Under the pieces are notes generated by a model, which did not search any database, was not told where the DNA came from, and worked only from the letters and a program-made list of their open reading frames with translations. A DNA stretch of 64,000 nt from Sphingomonas desiccabilis (lineage in GTDB: Bacteria; Pseudomonadota; Alphaproteobacteria; Sphingomonadales; Sphingomonadaceae): contig NZ_SDPT01000002.1 of the NCBI RefSeq assembly GCF_004135605.1, positions 682,001 through 746,000 of the forward strand, given 5' to 3'. This document shows, piece by piece, positions 9,659 to 21,105 of this stretch. How positions within the stretch are numbered: the first letter of the stretch is position 1; each line of letters opens with the position of its first letter. Made by a program: the position numbers and the translations under genes.

Positions 9659-10487
9659 TTCAGCATCGCCCAATGCCCTGCCATTTGGTGGCGCCGCTTC
9701 AACCCACGGCCGGTGGCGGTCCGTCGCCTTCATTCATTGCACGGTGGAGCGATCCCGCACCTCGTCCGTCAGGATCGGGCCGGGAAGCTTGCAGCCGCGT
9801 CGTCAGGTGGATCGAGCTGTTGCGACTGACCAGCAGTTTTGCGATCCGATCGGTGATCGAAGAGCGCCGACAAGGGGGGCGGCGGCCTGTCGAACAGGAT
9901 GGTCGCGTCGATCCGGCCCATGCACGAAGGGTGGAAGTGCGGACACGCCACGTCCGCTACTGTCGGCTCGACTTGCTCTGTGCGGGCTCGTTCGCGTGAG
10001 TGCGTGCTCAGCATTGTTATCGCTGCGCCGCTACGACGATCTGGAGCAGTGCCCTAGAGGTTGGCTTTACCTGCCCCACCGCATTCAATATCGCCTCCGA
10101 AGCTTGGCCTGCTCCCCCGATCAGTCGTTTGCTGGCGGCGTCTGGCCCGCAACCTGATGCGGTGTACGTCCAGCAACCCGCCCATCAATGACAGTCATTG
10201 CACCGCTGCCTTGTGGGAACCAAGGGGACGAGCATTGTAGGCCGGGAACGATCGCAGATCCTTGCCGGGGTTGCTCCGGGCTCCACTAGGTGACCAACAG
10301 AGTTGCGAGGCAGGAGTTCTTGGAGATCCGGCATGGTGACAGGAATGTCACGTCCTCCGAAATTTCGGTGGCCCGCGATCACGGATGTTGCGCTGCGGCA
10401 CGTGATCCATAGCATGAAGGCAGCGACGGCATTGCGTGAGCCGCGCCTTGAGCAGTGTGATACGTCGCCTTCAAGGGGAAAACACGA
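9659..10487. other. Gene-free stretch between two TonB receptors
   Basis: About 830 bases with no protein I recognise. Open frames are present on both strands (the longest plus-strand frame ends at 10157), but their translations show no signal peptide, domain or convincing ribosome binding site. Base composition is visibly less GC-rich than the flanking genes. The last part must hold the promoter and leader of the receptor at 10488. It may be a decayed gene or long regulatory DNA. Confidence 0.5.
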
Positions 10488-13454
10488 ATGAAAGCTGTTT
10501 TTCGGTCGCGCCTCCTGGTCTCCTCCCTGCTGATCGGGACCACCTTGAGCGCCCATCCCGCCTTTGCGCAGATAGTGCCGCAAACTGAAGAAACCGCCAC
10601 AGGGGATGCGTCCCAGGCACCGGCAGACGTTCCGAGCGGCGACATCGTGGTCACCGGAACACTGATCCGAAATCCGAACCTCACGTCGTCAAGCCCAGTT
10701 AACGTGGTGGGCCAGGAGGAACTGGCGTTGCGGCAAAGCAACGTGGCCGAAGAAGTGCTGCGTTCGCTGCCAGGCGTCGTTCCGAGCATCGGTTCCTCGG
10801 TGAACAACGGCAACGGTGGTTCCTCGTTCGTCGACCTCCGCGGCCTGGGTCCTCAACGCAACCTGGTGCTGCTGAACGGCTCGCGGCTGGTGCCGGCCGA
10901 TTTCAACGGCCAGGTCAATCTGAACATCATCCCCTTGGCGCTCGTCGATCGGGTCGACGTGCTGACCGGTGGCGCCACCACCACCTATGGTGCGGACGCC
11001 GTTTCGGGCGTCGTGAACTTCATCACCCGCAAGGATTTCAGCGGGCTGGAGATCAATGCCTCGGAGCAGATTACGGAGCGCGGTGATGGCAACGTCTTCC
11101 GCGTCGACCTGACGACCGGCGCGAACCTGGACGACGGTCGCGGCAATGTGACGCTGAGCGTCGGCTATCAGAAGGCGAAGCCGGTCTTCCAAGGCGACCG
11201 CGACGTGTCGATCGCACAGGTCGATTCGGTCACCGGCGAGGAATCCGGTTCGGGCACGACGGTGCCGATCCGCCTGAATCTGGGCGACGGCAACGGCACG
11301 CTGCAGTTAGACCCCGCAAGCGGAAACCTGGTTCCCAGCTACCAGTTCTTCAACTTCAACCCGTACAACGTCTTCCAGACGCCGTTCGAGCGCTACAGCC
11401 TCTACACCGCCGGCCGCTATGAAGTCGCCGACGGCATCGAAGCCTATGCCGAGGGTCTGTTTTCAAAGACCAAGGTTTCGACGGTCATCGCGCCTTCGGG
11501 CACCTTCGGCCTTTCGTACCAAATCCCGTACAACAGCCCGTTCCTGCCCGCAGGCGTTCTCAACGCGGCTTGTGCCGCAAACGGCCTCGACGCCGCAGCC
11601 TGCGCTGCAGCGGCTTCGTCCACGGCGACGCCCGTCGCTGGCCAGAATACCTTCGGCGCCACGCTGTCGCGTCGCTTCACCGAAGGCGGCTCGCGCATTT
11701 CCGAGTACACGACGCAACTGTTCCAGTTCCGCACCGGTCTGCGTGGCGATGTCGGCGAGCACCTGAGCTACGACGTCTCAGGGAGCTATGGTGAGAGCGA
11801 AAACACGTCGCGCAGCACTGGCCAGGGCTTGTTCTCGCGGACCCAGGCCGCGTTGCTGGCAAACAACACGACCACTTGCGCGAACGGTGACGCGGCGTGC
11901 GTCCCGCTGAACCTGTTCGGCCCGGAAGGTTCAATTACGCCGGAGATGTTCGCCTATCTGAACATCCCCACGACCTCGGCGACCAAGACTTCGCTGGCCA
12001 CCGTCCGGGGTGTCCTCTCCGGAGACTTCGGCTTCGCGACCCCAGGTGCGAACGATGCGGTCGGCTTCGCGGTCGGCGCTGAGTATCGCCGCTACGTCGC
12101 CGAAAGCACCTCGGACCTGTCCAGTCAGACTCCGGACGAAGTCCTGGGTGCGGGCGCAGCCAATCCGGACTCGCGCGGGACCTACAATGTCAAGGAAGCG
12201 TTCGCCGAGATCATCGCCCCACTGGTTCAGGACCGTCCGTTCTTCCACAACCTCACTCTGGAACTCGGCGCGCGGTATTCCGACTATTCGACCGCAGGTT
12301 CCAACTGGACCTGGAAAGCGGGCGGGAACTGGGAGCCGACGAACTGGATCAAGGTTCGCGGCAACTATCAGAAGGCGACCCGTGCACCGAACATTGGCGA
12401 GCTGTTCAGCCCGCAGGTGACCGGCCTCGACAACTTCGCCACGGATCCGTGCCAGGGCGCAGCCCCGGTGACCAACGCTCAACTGCGCGCGATCTGTCTT
12501 GCTCAGGGTGCGCCCGCCTCCTCCATCGGCAGCATCGAAGCCGAGCCATCCGCACAGCCGAACAACCGCACCGGTGGCAACCTGGATCTGGGCGTCGAAA
12601 AGGCCACCACCTGGACGGCGGGCGTCGTGGTGACCCCGGACTTCGTGCCTGGCCTGACCATCTCGGCCGACTATTACAACATCAAGGTTCGCGACGCGAT
12701 CAGCCAGCCGTCGTTTGGCGATGCACTGAACGCGTGCTTCCTGGAGTCCAACAACCCCGGCCTCGACCCGACCAATCCAGCCTGTACCGCGATCCGCCGG
12801 AACCCGGCGACGGGCGGTCTGTTCGGCACCGCAGGCGCCTATGTCCCGCTGCCCTATTCCAACTCGGGCCGCATCTGGACGGATGGTGTCGACTTGACGA
12901 TCAACTATCGTCGCGACCTGCAGTTCGCGAAGCTTGATCTGAGCTTTGCGGGGAATTGGACGAACGCATCGAAGTTCCAGGCGACCCCGGCTTCGGTGAT
13001 CCGCGAGTGCGTTGGCTACTACAGCAACAGCTGCGGCAGCCCTGGTGCGGGTATCAACTTCCGCGGATCGATCCAGCCGGAGTGGAGCTTCAACCAGCGT
13101 ACCACTCTGAGCTTCGACAAGATCGATGTGTCGCTGTTGTGGCGTTACGTCGACAAGATGGAATATGAGCCGCTCGCGGTCGAGGAACTCCTGAATGACA
13201 ACAACCCGGACACCGATCCGCCTCTGGAGCAGTTCCGCCGGATCAAAGCGGCGCATTATTTCGATCTGGCGACCCGCTTTGCCGCGACCGAGAACTTCGA
13301 CTTCACCGTGACGGTGACGAACCTGTTCGACAAGGATCCCCCGCTGGTCGGTAACACGATCGGTTCGACGTCGTTCAACAGCGGCAACACCTATCCGTCG
13401 ACCTACGACGCGCTGGGTCGTCGTTTCGCCTTTGGTGCCAAGCTGAGGTTCTGA
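10488..13454 (+). CDS. TonB-dependent outer-membrane receptor (second of three)
   Basis: A 988-residue receptor. The signal peptide (about 27 residues) ends in HPAFAQ. It is followed by the TonB box DIVVTGTLIRNP, the plug domain (VAEEVLRSLPGVVPSIG, LRGLGPQRNLVLLNG, GATTTYGADAVSGVVNFIT) and a barrel ending GAKLRF. It belongs to the same subfamily as the preceding receptor, and the two may be distant duplicates, although extracellular loops differ. ATG 10488 has AAGGGGA about 8 bases upstream. A terminator follows directly. No neighbouring gene indicates a substrate. Confidence 0.92.
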   Translation: MKAVFRSRLLVSSLLIGTTLSAHPAFAQIVPQTEETATGDASQAPADVPSGDIVVTGTLIRNPNLTSSSPVNVVGQEELALRQSNVAEEVLRSLPGVVPSIGSSVNNGNGGSSFVDLRGLGPQRNLVLLNGSRLVPADFNGQVNLNIIPLALVDRVDVLTGGATTTYGADAVSGVVNFITRKDFSGLEINASEQITERGDGNVFRVDLTTGANLDDGRGNVTLSVGYQKAKPVFQGDRDVSIAQVDSVTGEESGSGTTVPIRLNLGDGNGTLQLDPASGNLVPSYQFFNFNPYNVFQTPFERYSLYTAGRYEVADGIEAYAEGLFSKTKVSTVIAPSGTFGLSYQIPYNSPFLPAGVLNAACAANGLDAAACAAAASSTATPVAGQNTFGATLSRRFTEGGSRISEYTTQLFQFRTGLRGDVGEHLSYDVSGSYGESENTSRSTGQGLFSRTQAALLANNTTTCANGDAACVPLNLFGPEGSITPEMFAYLNIPTTSATKTSLATVRGVLSGDFGFATPGANDAVGFAVGAEYRRYVAESTSDLSSQTPDEVLGAGAANPDSRGTYNVKEAFAEIIAPLVQDRPFFHNLTLELGARYSDYSTAGSNWTWKAGGNWEPTNWIKVRGNYQKATRAPNIGELFSPQVTGLDNFATDPCQGAAPVTNAQLRAICLAQGAPASSIGSIEAEPSAQPNNRTGGNLDLGVEKATTWTAGVVVTPDFVPGLTISADYYNIKVRDAISQPSFGDALNACFLESNNPGLDPTNPACTAIRRNPATGGLFGTAGAYVPLPYSNSGRIWTDGVDLTINYRRDLQFAKLDLSFAGNWTNASKFQATPASVIRECVGYYSNSCGSPGAGINFRGSIQPEWSFNQRTTLSFDKIDVSLLWRYVDKMEYEPLAVEELLNDNNPDTDPPLEQFRRIKAAHYFDLATRFAATENFDFTVTVTNLFDKDPPLVGNTIGSTSFNSGNTYPSTYDALGRRFAFGAKLRF

Positions 13455-13479
13455 TTTACGCGGAAAGCTTCAGGAAGGA

Positions 13480-13507
13480 GGGCGGGCCGCAAGGCTCGCC
13501 CTTTTTC
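13480..13507 (+). terminator. Rho-independent terminator after second TonB receptor
   Basis: GGGCGGGCC, loop GCAA, GGCTCGCCC forms a 9-bp stem with one G-T pair, followed by TTTTT. It lies 26 bases after the stop codon. Confidence 0.88.
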
Positions 13508-13670
13508 ATGGGGTTCTCGCTGCCTGTACAAAGCAATCAGCAGCGTGCCGCGAACGGATGAACCGCGAAGCCCTGCCTCTTCGGCGGAGGATTTAGCGCC
13601 GGCCTGGCAAGCAGCGGCGCATCGCGCCAAGGCTATCCGACCGGACGGGCCGCCCCGCTCCTGCAGCCCG

Positions 13671-13907
13671 TCAGGAGCCGTCCGGGCGGTGCGAGTTGAT
13701 CGGGGTGCGATCCCGAAGCCGATCGAGCTCGGCGCCGTCACGCCGTTCCAGTGCCCGCCACTCAGCCTCTGTGCGGCAGACGCGCTGCTTGCGAACGTAG
13801 GATCCCGTTTCCTCGATGCGGACGCAGCGTTTCTTTGGGGGCGTGGGCGTGGGCAGTGCCGGCGGGGAAGCCTGAAGGGCCAAGGCGGCGGCGAGAAGGC
13901 TGAGCAA
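13671..13907 (-). CDS. Small secreted protein of unknown function
   Basis: A 78-residue protein starting at TTG 13907, chosen because AGGAGA (13914-13919 on the plus strand as TCTCCT) lies 6 bases upstream and the product then begins with a short hydrophobic leader (LLSLLAAALALQ) ending near ASPPA. A longer in-frame GTG start at 13943 is possible. The mature part is Pro-rich, then has RCVRIEETGSYVRKQRVC, with two cysteines 17 residues apart, and TEAEWRALERR. Small secreted proteins with this Cys pattern are, to my recollection, common in sphingomonads. No function is known. Confidence 0.6.
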   Translation of the reverse strand: MLSLLAAALALQASPPALPTPTPPKKRCVRIEETGSYVRKQRVCRTEAEWRALERRDGAELDRLRDRTPINSHRPDGS

Positions 13908-14004
13908 GGGCAATCTCCTGCAATCGCCGCATGAACCTCTCACAGTCGCCCGTGCAGGGCAACGTCACGCTGCGGCGTGACGGGAACCCGGCGCACGAAG
14001 AAAG

Positions 14005-14033
14005 AAGGGCGCGTCAGGGTTCGACGCGCCCCT
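14005..14033 (-). terminator. Terminator for clpB
   Basis: On the minus strand AAGGGGCGCGTC, a short loop and GACGCGCCCTT form a long stem, followed by the pyrimidine run CTTTCTTC. It lies just downstream of the clpB stop. Confidence 0.7.
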
Positions 14034-14057
14034 TTCGTGCGGGCAGGCAGCTGTGCC

Positions 14058-16637
<2,580 letters not shown>

Positions 16638-16665
16638 GACGAATCCCTGTTACCTTTGAGAAGCA

Positions 16666-16693
16666 AGATGGTGTTGCCATTGTGCAACACAAG
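16666..16693 (-). promoter_or_regulatory. Candidate sigma-32 (heat-shock) promoter of clpB
   Basis: Read on the minus strand, CTTG (16693-16690) and ACCATCT (16672-16666) are 17 bases apart and end about 30 bases before the clpB ATG. This resembles the RpoH pattern CTTG, spacer, CCATNT. ClpB is an RpoH target in most proteobacteria, which supports the reading. The element overlaps the leader of the divergent small gene. Confidence 0.45.
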
Positions 16694-16702
16694 AGGTGTG
16701 TG

Positions 16703-17014
16703 ATGCTGACATTCGCATTGTTGATCCTGGCCCCGATGCAGGATGCTCCGTCGCCTGCGCCGGTCAAGCTGGTGGTGCCGGCGGGGCCGTGCAAGCCGAT
16801 GGTCGACGGGGTCGTCGTCACGCTCGACGGCCTGCGCGCGGCCACGGGGCAATGGGCGGCAGCGAAGCGCGAGGTGCGGTTCGAGCCGGATGCTAAGGCG
16901 GACCCCGCCTGCATGCAGGACGTGCTCAAGCTGCTGGGTGCGGCGGGGGCGGGGGAGAAGTTCCCGCTCGCCTTCGTCGAGAACGAGGCGATGTCGGGCG
17001 TCGAGGGAGACTGA
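16703..17014 (+). CDS. Small secreted protein of unknown function
   Basis: A 103-residue protein read from ATG 16703, with AAGAGG 6 bases upstream; a longer in-frame start at 16682 would bury the leader. It has a short hydrophobic N-terminus (LTFALLILAPM), then a globular part with PCKPMVDGVVVTLDGL and PACMQDVLKLLG, containing two cysteines. The pattern of an extracytoplasmic, ExbD-like small domain is suggestive but not convincing, and I assign no function. It is divergent from clpB and shares the 65-base gap containing the candidate heat-shock promoter. Confidence 0.6.
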   Translation: MLTFALLILAPMQDAPSPAPVKLVVPAGPCKPMVDGVVVTLDGLRAATGQWAAAKREVRFEPDAKADPACMQDVLKLLGAAGAGEKFPLAFVENEAMSGVEGD

Positions 17015-17173
17015 TCCTTCGGGGCGGGGCGCCGGCCGCGGGTCGATCTCGGGAAATAGGCTCGGGCGCCTGCGATGACGTGAGCTTTCACCGCGTCGAG
17101 CCGTGGAATCCATTGTCACCTTCCTCGCGAGACCATAGGCTTGGTGCATCCAGCTCTCGATCCTCGAGGTTTC

Positions 17174-20053
17174 ATGTTCCGCTTCGCCACGCTTCTCGCC
17201 GCTTCCACCGCGCTCGCCACCGGCTCGGCCGCCTGGGCTGCGCCAACCGCGCCGCAGGCGGTAGCGGCAACCGCCGCACCGCTGCCGGCAGCACCGCTCG
17301 CCGAACTGATCCGGCCGGTCGACATTCCCCATGAGAAGTTCACGCTGCCCAACGGCCTGACCGTGATCGTCCACACCGATCGCAAGGCGCCGATCGTGGC
17401 GGTGTCGACCTGGTACGACGTCGGCTCCAAGCACGAGCCCAAGGGGAAGACCGGCTTTGCGCACCTGTTCGAGCATCTGATGTTCAACGGCTCGGAGAAT
17501 GCACCGGGCGACTTCTTCGCGCCGCTGCGCGAAGTGGGGGCGACCGACTTCAACGGGACGACCTCGTTCGATCGCACCAACTATTTCGAGACGGTGCCTC
17601 GGGCGGCGCTCGATCGCGCGCTGTTCCTGGAAAGCGATCGCATGGGTTATCTGCTCGGCGCGATCACCCAGGGCGTGCTCGACGAGCAGCGCGGCGTCGT
17701 TCAGAACGAGAAGCGTCAGGGCGACAACCAGCCCTATGGCCTGGTCCGCTACAAGATGACTGAGGGGCTGTTCCCGGCGGGAAGCCCGTATCACCATTCC
17801 GTGATCGGCTCGATGGCGGATCTGGATGCGGCAAGCCTGGAGGATGTGAAGACCTGGTTCCGCAGCCACTATGGCCCGAACAACGCGGTGCTCGTGCTCG
17901 CGGGGGACATCACCGCAGCCGAAGCGCGGCCGCTCGTTCAGAAGTATTTCGGCAGCATCCCGAAGGGGCCGGAGTCGGCCCGACCGGCCATCACCGTGCC
18001 GACGCTTTCCGCCGCCAAGGTGGAGACAATGCGCGACCGCGTCGCCACCACCCGGGTCATGCGCATGTGGGCGGTGCCGGGGATGGACAGCGCCGATGCC
18101 ACCGCGCTGGATGTCGCGGCAGGGGCGCTCGGCGGGCTCGGCAGCTCGCGGCTCGACAACGTGCTGGTGCGGCAGGAGAAGCTGGCGGTCTCGGTTTCCG
18201 CCTCCAATCAGACGCTCGCGCAGGCGGGCATGTTCGTGATCAGCATGGACGTGCGCCCGGGCGTGGATGCGAAGCTGGCGGCGCAGCGGCTCGACCAGGT
18301 GATCGCCGACTTCCTGCGCACCGGCCCGACGGCAGAGGAGGTGCAGCGGATCGCCACCGTCGCGGTCTCGGGCACCGTTGCGGGACTGGAGTCGGTCGGC
18401 GGCTTCGGGGGCAAGGCCGTCGCGCTTGCTCAGGGCGAACTCTACCTGGGCGACCCGGAATACTACAAGAAGCAGCTCCAGCAGCTCGCCGCGACCACCC
18501 CGGCCAGCGCCAAGGCGGCGGCGAACAAGTGGCTTTCGCGGCCCGTCTATGCGCTGACGGTGGAGCCGGGTGCGCGCGACGCCTATGAGGAGACTCAGGC
18601 GGCCCCCAAGACGCCGGCAGGCAACACCGCGCCCACGCCCGCTTCCGCGGAGGGCCCGGCCAAGGCCACGCGCGGTGCGATGCCGGCGGTCGGCCAGGTG
18701 CAGGACCTGAGTTTCCCCGCGATCCAGCGCAGCCGCCTCTCCAACGGCATCGAACTCGTCTACGCGCAGCGCACGGCCGTGCCCGTGACGCAGATCGCGG
18801 TCAGCTTCGACGCGGGTGCGGCCGCCGATCCGGCAGGCAAGCTCGGCACCCAGGCGCTGACGCTGGCGGTGATGGACGAGGGTACCGCCACCCGCAATTC
18901 GGTAGCGCTGGCGGAGGAGCAGGAGCGGCTCGGCACCAGCATCTTCTCGTCGAGCACGCCGGACCTGACCTATGTCGGGCTGGGCGGGCCGACCGCGAAT
19001 CTGGGCAGCAGCGTGACGCTGCTCGCCGACATCGTGCGCAACCCTGCCTTTGCGCCCGCCGAAGTCGAGCGGCTGAAGGCGACGCAGCTCGCCCGCATCG
19101 CCCAGGAGATGACGAGCCCCGGCGGTCTGGCGAGCCGGGCGATGCCGCCGCTGCTCTATGGCAAGGATTCGCCCTATGCGAAGCTCGCCGCCGGCAGCGG
19201 AGACCCGGCCGCGGTCCAGGCGCTGACCCGCGACGATCTGGTCGCCTTCCACCGGGCCTGGCTGCGTCCGGACAAGGCGAAGATCTTCGTTACAAGCGAC
19301 CGCCCGCTCGCCGAGGTGCAGGCGGCGCTCGAAAAGGGCTTCGGCGACTGGCGGGCAAGCGGTCAGGGCGGCGCCAAGAACTTCGCGGCGGCGCCCGCGC
19401 AGGCCGCTCCGAAGATCGTGCTGATCGACCGGCCGGATTCGCCGCAGTCGCTGATCTATGGCGCGCAGCTGACGCCGGAGAACGGAACCGACGACCTGCT
19501 CGCGCTGAACACCGCGAACGATGCGCTCGGCGGCAACTTCCTGTCGCGGATCAACATGGACCTGCGCGAAGAGAAGCACTGGTCCTATGGCGCCCACGGG
19601 TCCGTGAACCAGTTGCCGAACGCGGTGAGCTATGTGGTCTCCGCGCCGGTCCAGGCGGATCGCACCGGGGATTCGATCGCGGCCCTGCAAAAGGACGTGC
19701 GCGAGTTCCTGACGACTAACGGGATGACCCAGCAGGAATTCGATCGCACGATCACCGGTGAGACGCGCGAACTGACCGGCCGGTTCGAGACGTCGGACGC
19801 GGTGCTGAACGCGATGATCTCGAACGACCTGCTCAAGCGTCCGGACGATTACTACGCGACGATCACCGACAAGTACCGCGGCTTCACCCTGCCGCAGCTT
19901 AACGCGGCGGCGCGCAAGGCGCTGCGCCCGGACCGCTTCGTCTATGTCGTGGTCGGGGACGCCAAGGTCGTCCGCCCCCAGCTTGACAGCCTGGGGCTCC
20001 CAGTCGAGGTGGTTCCCGCACAGCCCGCCGCGACCGGACAGGGAAGCAAGTAG
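17174..20053 (+). CDS. M16 family zinc metallopeptidase, tandem-domain (first copy)
   Basis: A 959-residue secreted peptidase of the pitrilysin family. A signal peptide of about 22 residues ends SAAWA. The N-terminal M16 half contains the inverted zinc motif HLFEH (residues 97-101) within GFAHLFEHLMFNGSEN, and the downstream glutamate in DEQRGVVQNEKRQ. The C-terminal half (from about residue 510) is the inactive M16 repeat, as in other fused clam-shell enzymes. It probably cleaves peptides in the periplasm. The start ATG 17174 has CGAGG 5 bases upstream. A second, related M16 gene is at 59306-62152. It is followed after 11 bases by a small gene, likely in the same transcript. Confidence 0.92.
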   Translation: MFRFATLLAASTALATGSAAWAAPTAPQAVAATAAPLPAAPLAELIRPVDIPHEKFTLPNGLTVIVHTDRKAPIVAVSTWYDVGSKHEPKGKTGFAHLFEHLMFNGSENAPGDFFAPLREVGATDFNGTTSFDRTNYFETVPRAALDRALFLESDRMGYLLGAITQGVLDEQRGVVQNEKRQGDNQPYGLVRYKMTEGLFPAGSPYHHSVIGSMADLDAASLEDVKTWFRSHYGPNNAVLVLAGDITAAEARPLVQKYFGSIPKGPESARPAITVPTLSAAKVETMRDRVATTRVMRMWAVPGMDSADATALDVAAGALGGLGSSRLDNVLVRQEKLAVSVSASNQTLAQAGMFVISMDVRPGVDAKLAAQRLDQVIADFLRTGPTAEEVQRIATVAVSGTVAGLESVGGFGGKAVALAQGELYLGDPEYYKKQLQQLAATTPASAKAAANKWLSRPVYALTVEPGARDAYEETQAAPKTPAGNTAPTPASAEGPAKATRGAMPAVGQVQDLSFPAIQRSRLSNGIELVYAQRTAVPVTQIAVSFDAGAAADPAGKLGTQALTLAVMDEGTATRNSVALAEEQERLGTSIFSSSTPDLTYVGLGGPTANLGSSVTLLADIVRNPAFAPAEVERLKATQLARIAQEMTSPGGLASRAMPPLLYGKDSPYAKLAAGSGDPAAVQALTRDDLVAFHRAWLRPDKAKIFVTSDRPLAEVQAALEKGFGDWRASGQGGAKNFAAAPAQAAPKIVLIDRPDSPQSLIYGAQLTPENGTDDLLALNTANDALGGNFLSRINMDLREEKHWSYGAHGSVNQLPNAVSYVVSAPVQADRTGDSIAALQKDVREFLTTNGMTQQEFDRTITGETRELTGRFETSDAVLNAMISNDLLKRPDDYYATITDKYRGFTLPQLNAAARKALRPDRFVYVVVGDAKVVRPQLDSLGLPVEVVPAQPAATGQGSK

Positions 20054-20064
20054 GAGAGCGTAGC

Positions 20065-20367
20065 ATGGCAGAGATCGACGGCAGCTGGGATACGGTGACC
20101 AAGACGCCGCTGGGCGAGCAGCAGGCGACGCTGACCATCCGGCAGGAAGGCAGCAGCTTCACCGGCAGCTATTCCGGCGCCATGGGTTCGGTCGACATCG
20201 AGGACGGCCAGGTTGAGGGCGACACGCTGCGCTGGAAGGTGTCCGTCACCGTGCCGATGCCGCTGACGCTCGATTGTACCGCGCGGATCGAGGGCGACAC
20301 GATCACGGGCGATGTCGGCGCAGGGGCGTTCGGCAGCTTCCCGATGACGGGAACGCGCGTCGGCTGA
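20065..20367 (+). CDS. Small beta-rich protein of unknown function
   Basis: A 100-residue protein without signal peptide, with AGGAGAG just before ATG 20065. It reads as alternating beta strands: GSWDTVTKTPLGEQQATLTI, then EGSSFTGSYSGAMGSVDIED, then ARIEGDTITGDVGAGAFGSF. This repeating G-x-S/T pattern resembles small lipid- or ligand-binding barrel proteins found beside hydrolases in sphingomonads, but I know of no assigned function. It is the second gene after the M16 peptidase and ends at a bidirectional terminator. Confidence 0.65.
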   Translation: MAEIDGSWDTVTKTPLGEQQATLTIRQEGSSFTGSYSGAMGSVDIEDGQVEGDTLRWKVSVTVPMPLTLDCTARIEGDTITGDVGAGAFGSFPMTGTRVG

Positions 20368-20393
20368 CGGCGTAGCCGCACCCACGCGCAACG

Positions 20394-20435
20394 AAAAAGG
20401 GCCCGTCCGCCATCCCGGCAGACGGGCCTTTTTCG
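20394..20435. terminator. Bidirectional terminator between convergent genes
   Basis: GGCCCGTC and GACGGGCC form the stem, flanked by AAAAA on the left and TTTTT on the right, so both the plus-strand gene ending at 20367 and the minus-strand gene ending at 20450 can use it. Confidence 0.88.
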
Positions 20436-20449
20436 TCGGCAAGCGAGGC

Positions 20450-20758
20450 CTATTCGACGGTCACGACCGGGAACCGCCGGATCGGGCGACCTTCCTCGGC
20501 CATTTCCTTGCGGAAATCATGCTTCGCGTCGGCGATCTCGCGCCGATACTCGGCCCAGGCGTCTTCCCGGTCCGCTTCGTCATCCGCGCGCGCCAGGTCC
20601 TTGCGCAGCTCACGCTTCGCTTCGCTGATGTCGGTCTTGTAGTCGAGGTAGTGGGAGTTTGCGTCCGAGTAGATCGGCGCCCGGTTCCGGTCCCCGGCAA
20701 GGGCGGGTCCGGCAAGCACGGTTCCGGCGGCGGCAAGGGCCAGCATGGTCTTGTACAT
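20450..20758 (-). CDS. Small secreted charged protein of unknown function
   Basis: A 102-residue protein. I use ATG 20758 (MYKTMLALAAAG), which has GGAGAG upstream and gives a clean signal peptide ending GPALAG. The mature part is highly charged and probably a single long helix (SEAKRELRKDLARADDEAD, then EYRREIADAKHDFRKEM), ending with a beta-like RRFPVVTVE. This resembles small periplasmic stress-type proteins, but no family is recognised. A 23-base hairpin (20775-20797) lies in its leader. Confidence 0.65.
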   Translation of the reverse strand: MYKTMLALAAAGTVLAGPALAGDRNRAPIYSDANSHYLDYKTDISEAKRELRKDLARADDEADREDAWAEYRREIADAKHDFRKEMAEEGRPIRRFPVVTVE

Positions 20759-21105
20759 GATACGCTCTCCTGATGGCACCGGCCGAAAACCGGTGCCGCC
20801 AGGCGCGAGTTCCGGTCCTGCCGCCAGTGGTGCTCGTGCCGCGCCGAATCGAACCCGCAGGGCTTTACAAACGCGGCAAAGCGGATTGCCACATCTCCGC
20901 CACCTTTCGGCGGTTCCCCTGCCGCAGTTGAAGCGCCTTGTTCACCCCCGCGTCAGGAACTGTTGCCGAAAGGCCACTGGTTCCCGCCGAGTGTCCTCGC
21001 GAAACGATCGCGGTGCAACATTCCTGATGCTGGCCGGTTAACGGAGCCTCGGATAGCCGGCGCACCAACGACACCGGATCCAAACGAGTAACAGAGGTAC
21101 AGAGT
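20759..21105. other. Gene-free region between divergent small genes
   Basis: About 350 bases between a minus-strand and a plus-strand gene, so it should hold two promoters. The hairpin GGCACCGG, 7-base loop, CCGGTGCC lies at 20775-20797 without a T tract, close to the minus-strand gene. A tRNA-like T-loop string near 20843 was examined and rejected. No coding frame here is convincing. Confidence 0.5.

Noticed and set aside
9543..10157. A 204-codon plus-strand frame after the first TonB receptor
   Set aside because: It begins inside the receptor gene in another frame, crosses the terminator, and has no recognisable domain.
20838..20910. tRNA-like sequence on the minus strand with GGTTCGATTC
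   Set aside because: The T-loop string is present, but the T stem (GCGGG against CGGCG) does not pair, and no acceptor or anticodon stem can be formed. It is probably chance.
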